A stretch of DNA of 64,000 bases from Hafnia paralvei ATCC 29927 (GTDB lineage Bacteria; Pseudomonadota; Gammaproteobacteria; Enterobacterales; Enterobacteriaceae): positions 43,706 to 107,705 of the forward strand of contig NZ_LXET01000009.1 in assembly GCF_001655005.1 (NCBI RefSeq), given 5' to 3'. Position numbers and translations under genes: made by a program. The first letter of the stretch is position 1. Every line of letters begins with the position of its first letter. Shown here in pieces: positions 8,608-17,837 of this stretch. A model generated the notes under the pieces. It saw only the letters and a list, made by a program, of their open reading frames with translations, made no database searches and was not told the origin of the DNA.

Positions 8608-9429
8608 ATGTCTAATTCTCAGATCCGTATTGCTGTCGCTGGGGCTGGCGGGCGTATGGGACGCCAACTGATCAGCGCTGTTGCAAACACTGATGGTGTC
8701 GTACTTGGCGCAGCTTTTGAACGCGAAGGTTCTTCGTTATTAGGCGTTGATGCGGGTGAGCTTGCCGGCATCGGTAAAACCGGTGTTGTCGTGAGTTCCA
8801 GCCTGCAAGATGCCGCCGATAGTTTTGATGTATTGATCGATTTTACCCGTCCAGAGGGCACGTTATCCCATCTTGAGTTCTGCGTGAAGCAACATAAAAA
8901 TATGGTGATTGGTACGACCGGCTTTGATGACGCGGGTAAGGTGGCGATTCGTCAGGCCGCCGAATCTATCGCGATTGTATTTGCGGCCAACTTTAGCGTG
9001 GGTGTCAATGTGATGCTTAAACTGCTAGAAAAAGCCGCTAAAGTCATGGGGGACTACACCGACATTGAGATTATCGAAGCGCATCATCGTCATAAGGTCG
9101 ATGCGCCATCGGGAACGGCTTTGGCAATGGGAGAAACCATTGCGCAGGCGCTTGGCCGTGATCTAAAAGAGTGTGCGGTATATTCCCGCGAAGGGTATAC
9201 GGGGGAACGCGACCCTAAGAGTATCGGCTTTGCCACTATTCGTGCAGGAGACATTGTGGGAGAGCATACGGCGATGTTTGCCGATGTGGGCGAGCGTATT
9301 GAAATTACGCATAAAGCATCGAGCCGGATGACGTTTGCTAGTGGTGCAGTGCGCGCGGCTGCATGGATAGGCACTCGAGCGACAGGGCTCTATGATATGC
9401 GAGATGTTCTTTCTCTCAATGAACTCTAG
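8608..9429 (+). CDS. dapB: 4-hydroxy-tetrahydrodipicolinate reductase
   Basis: Cytoplasmic NAD(P)H-dependent enzyme of the diaminopimelate/lysine pathway. It has the N-terminal dinucleotide site GAGGRMGRQL (residues ~12-21), the DFTRPEG and GTTGFDD segments, and the catalytic signature EAHHRHKVDAPSGTA with its His and Lys. 273 residues, identical in length to E. coli DapB. Single-gene unit with its own strong terminator; in E. coli too it lies just upstream of carAB. Confidence 0.98.
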   Translation: MSNSQIRIAVAGAGGRMGRQLISAVANTDGVVLGAAFEREGSSLLGVDAGELAGIGKTGVVVSSSLQDAADSFDVLIDFTRPEGTLSHLEFCVKQHKNMVIGTTGFDDAGKVAIRQAAESIAIVFAANFSVGVNVMLKLLEKAAKVMGDYTDIEIIEAHHRHKVDAPSGTALAMGETIAQALGRDLKECAVYSREGYTGERDPKSIGFATIRAGDIVGEHTAMFADVGERIEITHKASSRMTFASGAVRAAAWIGTRATGLYDMRDVLSLNEL

Positions 9430-9476
9430 GTGAAATGCGTATTTTTGTTTGATTTTGTTGTTTTTAATTTTATTTT

Positions 9477-9520
9477 AAACCCATAAATAACAAGGTGTTA
9501 TTTATGGGTTTTTGTTTTTT
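9477..9520 (+). terminator. Strong rho-independent terminator of dapB
   Basis: Perfect 15-base arms (AAACCCATAAATAAC and its complement) around AAGGT, followed by an almost uninterrupted T-run. It insulates dapB from the carAB promoters downstream. Confidence 0.93.
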
Positions 9521-9759
9521 TATTAGCTGATTTTGTATTTGACTGTAAGGTTGGTATAAATCACCATATTTTACTTTTTATTAACCTTGGCGGAAACTCT
9601 GATTGACCTTTGTAGAGGAAAATTGCATCATAACCCCATTGCCGCTGAACTCCGATACTGGCAACCGTTTTCTATTTTCAATTAATATCTTCTTTTAACC
9701 ACTTCGCTGTAAAAATCAATTCAAAGCTGTAAAAAACACAAAAAAATCCCGTTTTCATG

Positions 9760-9788
9760 TAGACAAGGATTCGTCGCGTCTTTAGAAT
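9760..9788 (+). promoter_or_regulatory. Candidate carAB P1 promoter
   Basis: TAGACA (9760-9765), a 17-base spacer and TAGAAT (9783-9788): a near-consensus sigma-70 promoter about 110 bases upstream of carA. Position fits the upstream, pyrimidine-controlled P1 known in E. coli. The assignment to P1 is inference from that layout. Confidence 0.65.
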
Positions 9789-9832
9789 GCGCGCAATTTG
9801 CCGGAAATTAGTCAAGAAGGCAGTTTTTTGCA

Positions 9833-9863
9833 TTGATTTAGATCGAATGATCTGCATTAATAT
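9833..9863 (+). promoter_or_regulatory. Candidate carAB P2 promoter
   Basis: TTGATT (9833-9838) and an A/T-rich TAATAT-like -10 (about 9858-9863), overlapping the first ArgR box. This reproduces the arginine-repressed downstream promoter of E. coli carAB. The exact -10 is ambiguous because the spacer would be 17-19 bases depending on register. Confidence 0.45.
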
Positions 9864-9889
9864 GCAAATAATGTGACTGAATATTCTTT
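9850..9889 (+). promoter_or_regulatory. Tandem ArgR operator (two ARG boxes) of carAB
   Basis: Two 18-base-type imperfect palindromes in tandem: one around GCATTAATATGCA (about 9850-9866) and one around TGACTGAATATTCT (about 9873-9889). Both resemble the ARG box pattern TGAAT-N6-ATTCA and sit immediately upstream of the carA ribosome site, where the E. coli operator lies. ArgR-arginine binding here would repress the downstream promoter. Confidence 0.65.
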
Positions 9890-9899
9890 GGAGGGTGTT

Positions 9900-11087
9900 T
9901 TGATTAAGTCAGCTATATTGGTTCTGGAAGACGGAACCCAGTTTCACGGTCGGTCGATAGGCGCAGATGGATCGGCAGTGGGCGAGGTGGTCTTCAATAC
10001 GTCAATGACCGGTTATCAAGAAATCCTTACTGATCCTTCCTATTCCCGCCAACTAGTCACTCTTACTTATCCTCATATCGGCAACGTCGGCACTAACGCC
10101 TCTGATGAAGAATCCTCCGCTGTTCATGCTCAAGGTCTGATTATTCGCGATCTGCCTCTGATTGCCAGCAACTACCGCAGCACAGAATCGCTCTCTGATT
10201 ATCTGAAACGTCACAACGTTGTCGCTATTGCTGATATTGATACGCGTAAGCTGACCCGCCTACTGCGTGAGAAAGGTGCACAGAACGGCTGCATTATTAC
10301 TGGCCCGGTAGATGGCTCATTGCCTGATGCGCAGCTCGCGCTGGAAAAAGCGCGCGCGTTCCCAGGCCTAAAAGGAATGGATCTGGCCAAAGAAGTCACA
10401 ACCCGAGAATCTTACGCATGGACTCAAGGTAGCTGGACGCTGATGGGCGATTTGCCCGCCGCGAAAGAGGCGTCTGAGCTGCCATTCCACGTGGTTGCCT
10501 ACGATTACGGCGTCAAACGTAACATTTTACGCATGTTGGTAGACAGAGGCTGCCGCTTGACGGTCGTACCCGCGCAAACCCCTGCTGAAGATGTGCTGAA
10601 ACTTAATCCAGATGGCATTTTCTTGTCGAATGGTCCAGGGGATCCTGAACCATGTGATTACGCTATTCGCGCAATTAAAACTTTCTTGGATACGGATATT
10701 CCGGTGTTTGGCATCTGCTTAGGTCATCAACTTTTAGCGCTGGCTAGCGGAGCCAAGACTATCAAGATGAAGTTGGGTCACCACGGCGGCAACCATCCGG
10801 TAAAAGATCTGGATAAAAACGTTGTGATGATCACTGCTCAAAACCATGGTTTTGCCGTAGACGGCGATAATTTGCCGCAGACGCTGCGCATTACGCACAC
10901 ATCACTGTTTGACCACACGGTTCAGGGCATTCACCGTACCGATAAGGCCGCATTTAGCTTCCAAGGGCACCCTGAAGCCAGCCCTGGTCCACATGATGCT
11001 GCGCCGCTGTTCGACCACTTTATTGATTTAATTCAGAACTACCGTTCCACGGGCTCAGTCAATACCCCAGCCGTAAACGCTAAATAA
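9900..11087 (+). CDS. carA: Carbamoyl-phosphate synthase small (glutaminase) subunit
   Basis: Glutaminase subunit that hydrolyses glutamine and channels ammonia to CarB for carbamoyl phosphate, used in arginine and pyrimidine synthesis. The C-terminal class I GATase domain shows the nucleophile in GICLGHQ and the His/Glu of SFQGHPEASPGP. The start is a TTG at 9900 preceded by GGAGG (9890-9894) at five bases, giving LIKSAILVLEDGTQFHG as in E. coli, whose carA also starts with TTG; an in-frame GTG at 9873 would fall inside the ArgR operator. 395 residues, about a dozen more than E. coli, all at the C-terminus. Confidence 0.97.
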   Translation: MIKSAILVLEDGTQFHGRSIGADGSAVGEVVFNTSMTGYQEILTDPSYSRQLVTLTYPHIGNVGTNASDEESSAVHAQGLIIRDLPLIASNYRSTESLSDYLKRHNVVAIADIDTRKLTRLLREKGAQNGCIITGPVDGSLPDAQLALEKARAFPGLKGMDLAKEVTTRESYAWTQGSWTLMGDLPAAKEASELPFHVVAYDYGVKRNILRMLVDRGCRLTVVPAQTPAEDVLKLNPDGIFLSNGPGDPEPCDYAIRAIKTFLDTDIPVFGICLGHQLLALASGAKTIKMKLGHHGGNHPVKDLDKNVVMITAQNHGFAVDGDNLPQTLRITHTSLFDHTVQGIHRTDKAAFSFQGHPEASPGPHDAAPLFDHFIDLIQNYRSTGSVNTPAVNAK

Positions 11088-11104
11088 TCAGGAGCAATAA
11101 ACAA

Positions 11105-14100
11105 ATGCCAAAACGTACTGATATAAAAAGCATCCTGATTCTGGGCGCAGGCCCGATTGTTATCGGCCAAGCATGCGAGTTCGACTACTCTGGTGCGCAG
11201 GCATGCAAAGCGCTGCGCGAAGAAGGCTACCGCGTCATTCTGGTGAACTCCAACCCAGCCACGATCATGACCGATCCAGAGATGGCTGATGCGACATACA
11301 TCGAGCCCATCCACTGGGAAGTCGTGCGCAAGATTATTGAAAAAGAGCGTCCTGATGCCGTTCTTCCGACGATGGGGGGCCAGACCGCGCTGAACTGTGC
11401 GCTGGAGCTGGAACGTCAGGGCGTACTCGCTGAGTTTGGCGTCACCATGATTGGTGCCACCGCTGACGCGATTGATAAAGCTGAAGACCGTCGCCGTTTT
11501 GATATTGCGATGAAGAAAATTGGTTTGGACACCGCGCGTTCCGGCATTGCCCACACCATGGAGGAGGCGCTTGCCGTCGCGGCTGACGTTGGCTTCCCAT
11601 GCATTATCCGCCCTTCCTTCACCATGGGGGGAACCGGTGGCGGTATTGCATATAACCGCGAAGAGTTTGAAGAGATTTGCGAGCGCGGCTTGGACCTTTC
11701 CCCAACTAAAGAATTGCTGATTGATGAATCGCTGATTGGTTGGAAAGAGTACGAGATGGAAGTGGTGCGTGATAAAAATGACAACTGCATCATCGTCTGC
11801 TCGATTGAAAACTTCGATGCGATGGGGATCCATACCGGTGACTCCATTACCGTCGCGCCAGCGCAAACGCTGACAGATAAAGAATATCAAATCATGCGTA
11901 ACGCTTCGATGGCGGTACTGCGTGAAATTGGTGTAGAGACCGGCGGTTCCAACGTACAGTTCGCGGTGAACCCGAAAAATGGCCGCCTAATTGTTATCGA
12001 AATGAACCCGCGAGTCTCCCGCTCTTCGGCGTTGGCCTCGAAAGCGACAGGTTTCCCGATTGCGAAAGTTGCGGCAAAACTGGCAGTGGGTTACACCCTT
12101 GACGAACTGATGAACGACATCACTGGCGGTCGCACTCCGGCGTCGTTCGAACCGTCTATCGACTATGTTGTCACCAAAATTCCTCGCTTCAACTTCGAAA
12201 AATTTGCAGGCGCCAATGACCGTTTGACCACCCAGATGAAATCAGTGGGTGAAGTGATGGCCATTGGCCGCACGCAGCAAGAATCCTTACAGAAAGCGTT
12301 ACGCGGGCTGGAAGTCGGCGCGGCTGGTTTTGACCCGAAAGTCAGTCTTGATGACCCTGAAGCGCTGACTAAAATCCGTCGTGAACTCAAAGACGCTGGC
12401 GCTGAGCGTATTTGGTACATCGCTGATGCCTTCCGTGCAGGGCTGTCCGTGGATGGCGTATTTAACCTGACTAACATTGACCGCTGGTTCTTGGTGCAAA
12501 TTGAAGAGTTGGTGCGCTTGGAAGAACGAGTGGCGGAAGTGGGCATTAATGGGCTGAGCTACGAATTCCTGCGCCAACTGAAGCGTAAAGGTTTTGCCGA
12601 TGCGCGTTTGGCTAAGCTGGCTGGCGTCGCGGAGACTGAGATTCGTAAACTGCGTCATAAATACAATCTGCATCCGGTCTACAAACGCGTCGATACCTGC
12701 GCCGCAGAATTTGCGACTGACACGGCTTACATGTACTCCACCTATGAAGAAGAGTGTGAGTCTAACCCGAATAACGATCGTCCAAAAATCATGGTGCTGG
12801 GTGGTGGTCCGAACCGTATCGGCCAAGGGATTGAGTTTGACTACTGCTGCGTCCATGCATCGCTGGCGCTGCGTGAAGATGGCTATGAAACCATCATGGT
12901 TAACTGTAACCCAGAAACCGTTTCAACCGACTACGACACCTCAGACCGACTGTACTTCGAACCCGTCACGCTCGAAGACGTGCTGGAAATTGTCGCAGTT
13001 GAAAAACCTCAAGGCGTCATTGTGCAATACGGCGGCCAAACTCCGCTGAAATTGGCTCGTGCGCTGGAAGCTGCGGGAGTACCGGTGATCGGCACCAGCC
13101 CTGATGCCATTGACCGTGCTGAAGACCGCGAGCGTTTCCAGCAGGCGGTGGTTCGTTTAGGCCTGAAGCAGCCAGCAAACGCGACGGTGTCAACGATTGA
13201 GCAGGCGATTGAGAAGGGCGCCGCGATCGGCTATCCGCTGGTGGTTCGTCCTTCCTACGTGCTTGGTGGGCGCGCGATGGAAATCGTTTATGACGAAATC
13301 GACCTGCGTCGCTACTTCCAGAATGCGGTTAGCGTATCTAACGACGCGCCGGTGCTGCTGGATCACTTCCTAGATGACGCCGTTGAAGTTGACGTTGATG
13401 CCATCTGCGACGGTGAGCGGGTGCTGATTGGCGGTATCATGGAGCACATCGAACAGGCGGGCGTTCACTCCGGTGACTCTGCATGCTCTTTGCCTGCCTA
13501 TACGCTGAGCCAAGAGATTCAGGACGTGATGCGTCAGCAGGCTGAAAAGCTGGCGATGGAGCTGGGCGTGCGTGGCTTGATGAACGTACAGTTTGCGGTC
13601 AAAGATAACGAAGTTTATCTGATTGAAGTTAACCCACGTGCGGCGCGTACGGTTCCGTTTGTATCGAAAGCGACGGGGGTTCCGTTAGCGAAGGTTGCGG
13701 CTCGAGTCATGGCCGGTCAAACGCTGGCTCAGCAGGGAATCACGAAAGAAGTGATTCCTCCGTACTACTCTGTGAAAGAAGTCGTGCTGCCGTTCAATAA
13801 GTTCCCGGGCGTAGACCCTATTTTAGGGCCAGAAATGCGTTCGACAGGGGAAGTGATGGGCGTGGGCCGCACCTTTGCGGAGGCCTTCTCGAAGGCGATG
13901 CTAGGCAGCCAGTCTAAGGTGAAAACGCCGGGCCGTGCGCTGTTATCGGTTCGCGAAGGGGATAAGCACCGCGTGGTGGACTTAGCCGCTAAATTACTTA
14001 AGCAAGGCTTTGAGCTGGATGCCACTCACGGTACCGCAATTGTGCTGGGTGAAGCAGGGATTAACCCTCGCTTAGTCAACAAGGTGCATGAGGGGCGTCC

Positions 14101-14329
14101 TCATATTCAGGATCGCATCAAAAACGGTGAGTATTCTTACATTGTGAATACTACCGCTGGTCGTCAGGCGATTGAAGATTCTAAGCTGATTCGCCGCAGC
14201 GCGCTGCAGTATAAAGTGCACTATGACACCACGCTTAACGGTGGTTTTGCTACTGCAATGGCACTGAACTCCGATCCAACCGATCAGGTTATCTCGGTGC
14301 AGGAAATGCACGCTCGTCTGAAAGGATAA
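11105..14329 (+). CDS. carB: Carbamoyl-phosphate synthase large subunit
   Basis: Large subunit of carbamoyl-phosphate synthase: two homologous ATP-grasp halves (bicarbonate phosphorylation, then carbamate phosphorylation) and a C-terminal allosteric domain that senses UMP and ornithine. Repeated landmarks are GAGPIVIGQACEFDYSG near residue 15 against GGGPNRIGQGIEFDYC near 560, and RPSFTMGGTGGG against RPSYVLGGRAME. 1074 residues, one more than E. coli. It follows carA by 17 bases with AGGAG upstream of the ATG; one operon. Confidence 0.98.
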   Translation: MPKRTDIKSILILGAGPIVIGQACEFDYSGAQACKALREEGYRVILVNSNPATIMTDPEMADATYIEPIHWEVVRKIIEKERPDAVLPTMGGQTALNCALELERQGVLAEFGVTMIGATADAIDKAEDRRRFDIAMKKIGLDTARSGIAHTMEEALAVAADVGFPCIIRPSFTMGGTGGGIAYNREEFEEICERGLDLSPTKELLIDESLIGWKEYEMEVVRDKNDNCIIVCSIENFDAMGIHTGDSITVAPAQTLTDKEYQIMRNASMAVLREIGVETGGSNVQFAVNPKNGRLIVIEMNPRVSRSSALASKATGFPIAKVAAKLAVGYTLDELMNDITGGRTPASFEPSIDYVVTKIPRFNFEKFAGANDRLTTQMKSVGEVMAIGRTQQESLQKALRGLEVGAAGFDPKVSLDDPEALTKIRRELKDAGAERIWYIADAFRAGLSVDGVFNLTNIDRWFLVQIEELVRLEERVAEVGINGLSYEFLRQLKRKGFADARLAKLAGVAETEIRKLRHKYNLHPVYKRVDTCAAEFATDTAYMYSTYEEECESNPNNDRPKIMVLGGGPNRIGQGIEFDYCCVHASLALREDGYETIMVNCNPETVSTDYDTSDRLYFEPVTLEDVLEIVAVEKPQGVIVQYGGQTPLKLARALEAAGVPVIGTSPDAIDRAEDRERFQQAVVRLGLKQPANATVSTIEQAIEKGAAIGYPLVVRPSYVLGGRAMEIVYDEIDLRRYFQNAVSVSNDAPVLLDHFLDDAVEVDVDAICDGERVLIGGIMEHIEQAGVHSGDSACSLPAYTLSQEIQDVMRQQAEKLAMELGVRGLMNVQFAVKDNEVYLIEVNPRAARTVPFVSKATGVPLAKVAARVMAGQTLAQQGITKEVIPPYYSVKEVVLPFNKFPGVDPILGPEMRSTGEVMGVGRTFAEAFSKAMLGSQSKVKTPGRALLSVREGDKHRVVDLAAKLLKQGFELDATHGTAIVLGEAGINPRLVNKVHEGRPHIQDRIKNGEYSYIVNTTAGRQAIEDSKLIRRSALQYKVHYDTTLNGGFATAMALNSDPTDQVISVQEMHARLKG

Positions 14330-14346
14330 CCTGTATTTTGTTATAT

Positions 14347-14376
14347 AAAGCCTGACTTCGGTTGGGCTTTTTTTTT
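14347..14376 (+). terminator. Rho-independent terminator of carAB
   Basis: Ten-pair stem AAAGCCTGAC / GTTGGGCTTT (two G-U pairs) closed by a TTCG tetraloop and followed by at least eight T residues. Confidence 0.93.
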
Positions 14377-14562
14377 AGGAATTTTCACTCCATTCAAAAA
14401 GTTGAGAAACTTATTTAAATATTTCGGATTTTATTTTTCTCTATTGCTGTCATGCTATTCACTGAGTTAGACCTTAAGTTTTACCTGTTTCATCTAGCCG
14501 ATATTAATGACATTAATATTTGTGTCTAAGATAAATTAAGGCTTCCGTACAACGAGAATCGC

Positions 14563-15135
14563 ATGATCCTGATTATTTACGCCCATCCTTATCCTCGGCA
14601 TTCTCATGCCAATAAGCGCCTATTAGACGCGGTGTCTAATATTCCAGAAGTCAAAGTCCGTTCGCTCTATGACCTTTACCCCGATTTTAATATCAACGTG
14701 GCTGCCGAGCAGCAAGCACTTAGTCAGGCCGACCTGATTATCCTGCAACACCCGATGCAGTGGTATAGCGTGCCGCCGTTGCTCAAACTATGGATGGACA
14801 AGGTTTTGGAGCACGGTTGGGCCTACGGACATAACGGTAAAGCTTTGGAAGGCAAGGATTTCATGTGGGCGGTCACCACTGGGGGTAACGATCACCATTT
14901 TGATTTGGGCGATCATCCCACTTTTCCGGTTTTGTCCCAGCCAATCCAAGCCACGGCTCTTTACTGTGGTATGAATTGGCTGCCTTATTTTGCCGAACAT
15001 AATACGTTTTCCTGTGATGAGCCTGCGCTTATACGCGCCAGTGAGAGCTATCGCCGGCGCCTGATGAACTATCTGATGCTGCATGCCGAAACGGAATTAC
15101 CGCCAACCGATGCAGAGGAACCGACTCATGGATAA
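14563..15135 (+). CDS. kefF: KefC-associated quinone oxidoreductase / ancillary protein KefF
   Basis: Flavodoxin-fold FMN protein that binds KefC in the cytoplasm, is needed for full KefC activity and has quinone reductase activity. Family marks include ILIIYAHPYPRHSHANKRLL at the start, the QHPMQWYSVPPLLKLWMDKV segment, and VTTGGNDHHF near the flavin. 190 residues, slightly longer than E. coli (176) at the C-terminus. It overlaps kefC by eight bases, so the two are translationally coupled. In E. coli the cai/fix genes lie between carB and kefF; here they are missing. Confidence 0.95.
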   Translation: MILIIYAHPYPRHSHANKRLLDAVSNIPEVKVRSLYDLYPDFNINVAAEQQALSQADLIILQHPMQWYSVPPLLKLWMDKVLEHGWAYGHNGKALEGKDFMWAVTTGGNDHHFDLGDHPTFPVLSQPIQATALYCGMNWLPYFAEHNTFSCDEPALIRASESYRRRLMNYLMLHAETELPPTDAEEPTHG

Positions 15136-17014
15136 TCACGGCATGATGATTGAGGGGCTGATTTATCTTGGCTCTGCGGCGCTGTTCGTGCCACTTGCGG
15201 TACGCCTAGGTCTAGGCTCGGTTTTAGGCTATTTGATTGCGGGTTGCATCATCGGTCCGTGGGGGCTAAGGCTGGTATCGGATGCGGAATCTATCCTCAC
15301 CTTTGCTGAGATCGGCGTGGTGTTGATGCTGTTTGTCATCGGGCTTGAGTTGGACCCTAAACGCCTATGGACGTTACGTGCTTCGGTGTTTGGCGGCGGT
15401 AGTATTCAGATGGTGGGCTGCGGTCTGGTGCTGAGTCTGTTCTGCTATCTGCTGGGATTAAGTTGGCAGGTCGCGTTGCTCATTGGTTTAACGCTGGCAC
15501 TTTCTTCGACCGCAATTGCGATGCAGGCGATGAGCGAGCGTAATTTAACGCCTTCTCCGGTTGGGCGTTCCTCGTTTGCGGTGCTGCTGTTTCAGGACAT
15601 TGCCGCGATTCCACTGGTTGCGATGATCCCCTTGCTCGCCAGCAGTGGTGCGACGACGACCATGGGCGCATTTGCCATGTCAGCGGCTAAGGTAGTCGGA
15701 GCGTTAGCGGTTGTGATCCTGCTTGGGCGCTATGTCACTCGTCCACTGCTGCATTTTGTGGCTCGCTCTGGTATGCGAGAAGTGTTTAGCGCCGTGGCAT
15801 TGTTCTTGGTGTTTGGTTTCGGTGTGCTGCTGGAAATGGCCGGAATGTCGATGGCGATGGGGGCATTTTTGGCTGGCGTGCTTCTGGCGAGCTCAGAGTA
15901 TCGACATGCACTCGAAAGTGATATTCAGCCGTTTAAGGGATTGTTACTTGGGCTGTTTTTTATCGGTGTGGGGATGTCGATCGATTTTGGCACGCTGTTT
16001 AGTCACCCATTACTGATTGCGACGCTGCTGTTTGGATTTCTGATCCTTAAGGGAGTTTTGCTCTGGCTAGCGGCTCCTATTTTGGGCGTGCCGCGCAAGC
16101 AACGCGCGTTGTTTGCCGTTCTGTTAGGGCAGGGAAGTGAATTTGCATTTGTGGTCTTTGGGGCCGCGCAAATGGCGGGGGTGTTACCTGCTGAATGGGC
16201 GAAATCGCTGACGCTGGCAGTGGCGTTATCAATGGCGGTAACACCGATTTTGCTGGTGATTTATTCGCGGCTCGAGAAGAACGTTAAGCAGGAAGAGCGA
16301 CCACAGGACATTATCGATGACGAAAATGCCAGTGTGATTATTGCCGGTTTTGGCCGCTTCGGACAGATCGCGGGGCGCCTACTGTTAGCCAATGATGTGC
16401 ATACGGTGGTGCTGGATCACGATCCCGATCACGTTGAAACGTTGCGTAAATTTGGCATGAAGGTCTTTTATGGCGACGCAACTCGCGTCGATTTGCTGGA
16501 GTCTGCTGGTGCGGCGAAGGCCAAAGTCTTAATCAACGCCATCGACGATGTAGACGCCAATCTGCAACTTACCGAGTTGGCGCAGGAACATTTTCCACAC
16601 CTGAAAATTATTGCGCGCGCGCGTGATGTCGATCACTACTATCAACTACGCCAGCGCGGGGTTGAGTTTGTCGAACGAGAGTTGTTTGAAGGTTCGCTGC
16701 GCGTAGGGAGAAATGTCTTAGAACACCTTGGCTGTGGTGCGTATGAAGCACGTGAAAAGGCAGATATTTTCCGTCGCTACAATGTGCAGATGCTGGAAGA
16801 TACGGTGCCTAACTACGAGGATGTCGAATTCCGTTTGGCGAGCTTACAGCGGGCTAAAGAGATGTTGAGTCAGGCGATAGAACACGATAAGGCGCGTTTG
16901 ACCATTGCTCAGCAAAGCGGTTGGCGCGGTAGTATCGATGGTAAGTCACCGGATCTCGATCCTATGGTAACCATTCATGAAGAGGACGTGCCGAAGTTTC
17001 AGAAAGAGGCATAG
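15128..17014 (+). CDS. kefC: Glutathione-gated potassium/proton antiporter KefC
   Basis: Inner-membrane CPA2-family K+ efflux system that protects against electrophiles; held closed by glutathione and opened by glutathione adducts. About 12 hydrophobic segments span residues 5-385, with the QDIAAIPLVAMIPLL and GVGMSIDFGT segments, followed by an RCK/KTN Rossmann domain (IIAGFGRFGQIAGRLLL near 410) and a C-terminal tail. The ATG at 15128 gives the canonical MDNH...IEGLIYLGSAAL start. 628 residues against about 620 in E. coli. Ends at a shared hairpin before the convergent LysE gene. Confidence 0.96.
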   Translation: MDNHGMMIEGLIYLGSAALFVPLAVRLGLGSVLGYLIAGCIIGPWGLRLVSDAESILTFAEIGVVLMLFVIGLELDPKRLWTLRASVFGGGSIQMVGCGLVLSLFCYLLGLSWQVALLIGLTLALSSTAIAMQAMSERNLTPSPVGRSSFAVLLFQDIAAIPLVAMIPLLASSGATTTMGAFAMSAAKVVGALAVVILLGRYVTRPLLHFVARSGMREVFSAVALFLVFGFGVLLEMAGMSMAMGAFLAGVLLASSEYRHALESDIQPFKGLLLGLFFIGVGMSIDFGTLFSHPLLIATLLFGFLILKGVLLWLAAPILGVPRKQRALFAVLLGQGSEFAFVVFGAAQMAGVLPAEWAKSLTLAVALSMAVTPILLVIYSRLEKNVKQEERPQDIIDDENASVIIAGFGRFGQIAGRLLLANDVHTVVLDHDPDHVETLRKFGMKVFYGDATRVDLLESAGAAKAKVLINAIDDVDANLQLTELAQEHFPHLKIIARARDVDHYYQLRQRGVEFVERELFEGSLRVGRNVLEHLGCGAYEAREKADIFRRYNVQMLEDTVPNYEDVEFRLASLQRAKEMLSQAIEHDKARLTIAQQSGWRGSIDGKSPDLDPMVTIHEEDVPKFQKEA

Positions 17015-17020
17015 TCTTCC

Positions 17021-17051
17021 GCCCTCTTCTTCTTTGATATAAGAAGAGGGC
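17021..17051. terminator. Bidirectional terminator-like hairpin between kefC and the LysE-family gene
   Basis: Perfect 11-base arms GCCCTCTTCTT / AAGAAGAGGGC around a nine-base loop, lying between two convergent genes (stops at 17014 and 17059). The A/T-rich stem base can serve either direction. Confidence 0.75.
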
Positions 17052-17058
17052 GTCTTAA

Positions 17059-17673
17059 TTAGCTTAAGGCAACTTTCAAGCCTAATCCAATCAGCATCAC
17101 ACCCAGTAAACGATCGATGATTTTCTGCGCTTTTGTCAGAGCACGGCGCACCGGGGCGCTTTGAATCAGTATCACCAACATCGGCCACCAAATGAAAGAT
17201 AAACCTAAAATTATCCCCGCATACCACAGTTTTTCAATAAAACCTGAGTTAACCTCTAATACTTGAGTAAATACCGCTAAGAAAAACAGCGTGGCTTTAG
17301 GGTTAAGCAGGTTACACAGGTAGCCTTGTAAGAATGCACTTTTCAGGCTGACATTGAGAGGTGCTTGGCTATCTAGATGAATTTTACTGCCGCCACGAGA
17401 AAGTAGGGCGTGGATACCAATCCAAACGAGATAAGCGGCACCGGCGTATTTCAGGATATTAAATAGCCATGGTGTCGTGGTGATAACAACGGCCAAGCCT
17501 GCAACACAATATGACATATGGGTGGCGACACCGCAGATAACACCGAGTGCGGTCATCATGCCCGCCTGACGTCGATAGCGCGCCGCATTTTTGATCACTA
17601 AAAAGAAATCAGGGCCGGGCGATAACATCCCTAATGTCGCAATACTTGCAACAAACAACGAGGTTTCGAGCAT
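17059..17673 (-). CDS. LysE/RhtB-family amino-acid exporter
   Basis: Probable inner-membrane amino-acid or metabolite exporter. 204 residues with about six hydrophobic segments and the family signature near the N-terminus (TLGMLSPGPDFFLVIKNAAR, where SPGPD is diagnostic) plus GYLCNLLNPKATLFFLAVF mid-protein. The paired-helix arrangement and length match RhtB/LeuE-type carriers, but the substrate cannot be read from sequence. Monocistronic, convergent with kefC and divergent from yjjP. Confidence 0.85.
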   Translation of the reverse strand: MLETSLFVASIATLGMLSPGPDFFLVIKNAARYRRQAGMMTALGVICGVATHMSYCVAGLAVVITTTPWLFNILKYAGAAYLVWIGIHALLSRGGSKIHLDSQAPLNVSLKSAFLQGYLCNLLNPKATLFFLAVFTQVLEVNSGFIEKLWYAGIILGLSFIWWPMLVILIQSAPVRRALTKAQKIIDRLLGVMLIGLGLKVALS

Positions 17674-17837
17674 GATGAGATCCGTGATGTAGGTGGTTAA
17701 AACAAGATAATAACGCCGCCTTTCCGTGAGTGTATCAGATCTATTAAGGAGCTATATCGGTGATGTCATAAGAATTGAGGTGAGTTGTTTTTAAACGATA
17801 GTGGTATGGATAATAATCAATTGAGTCAGGAATAACC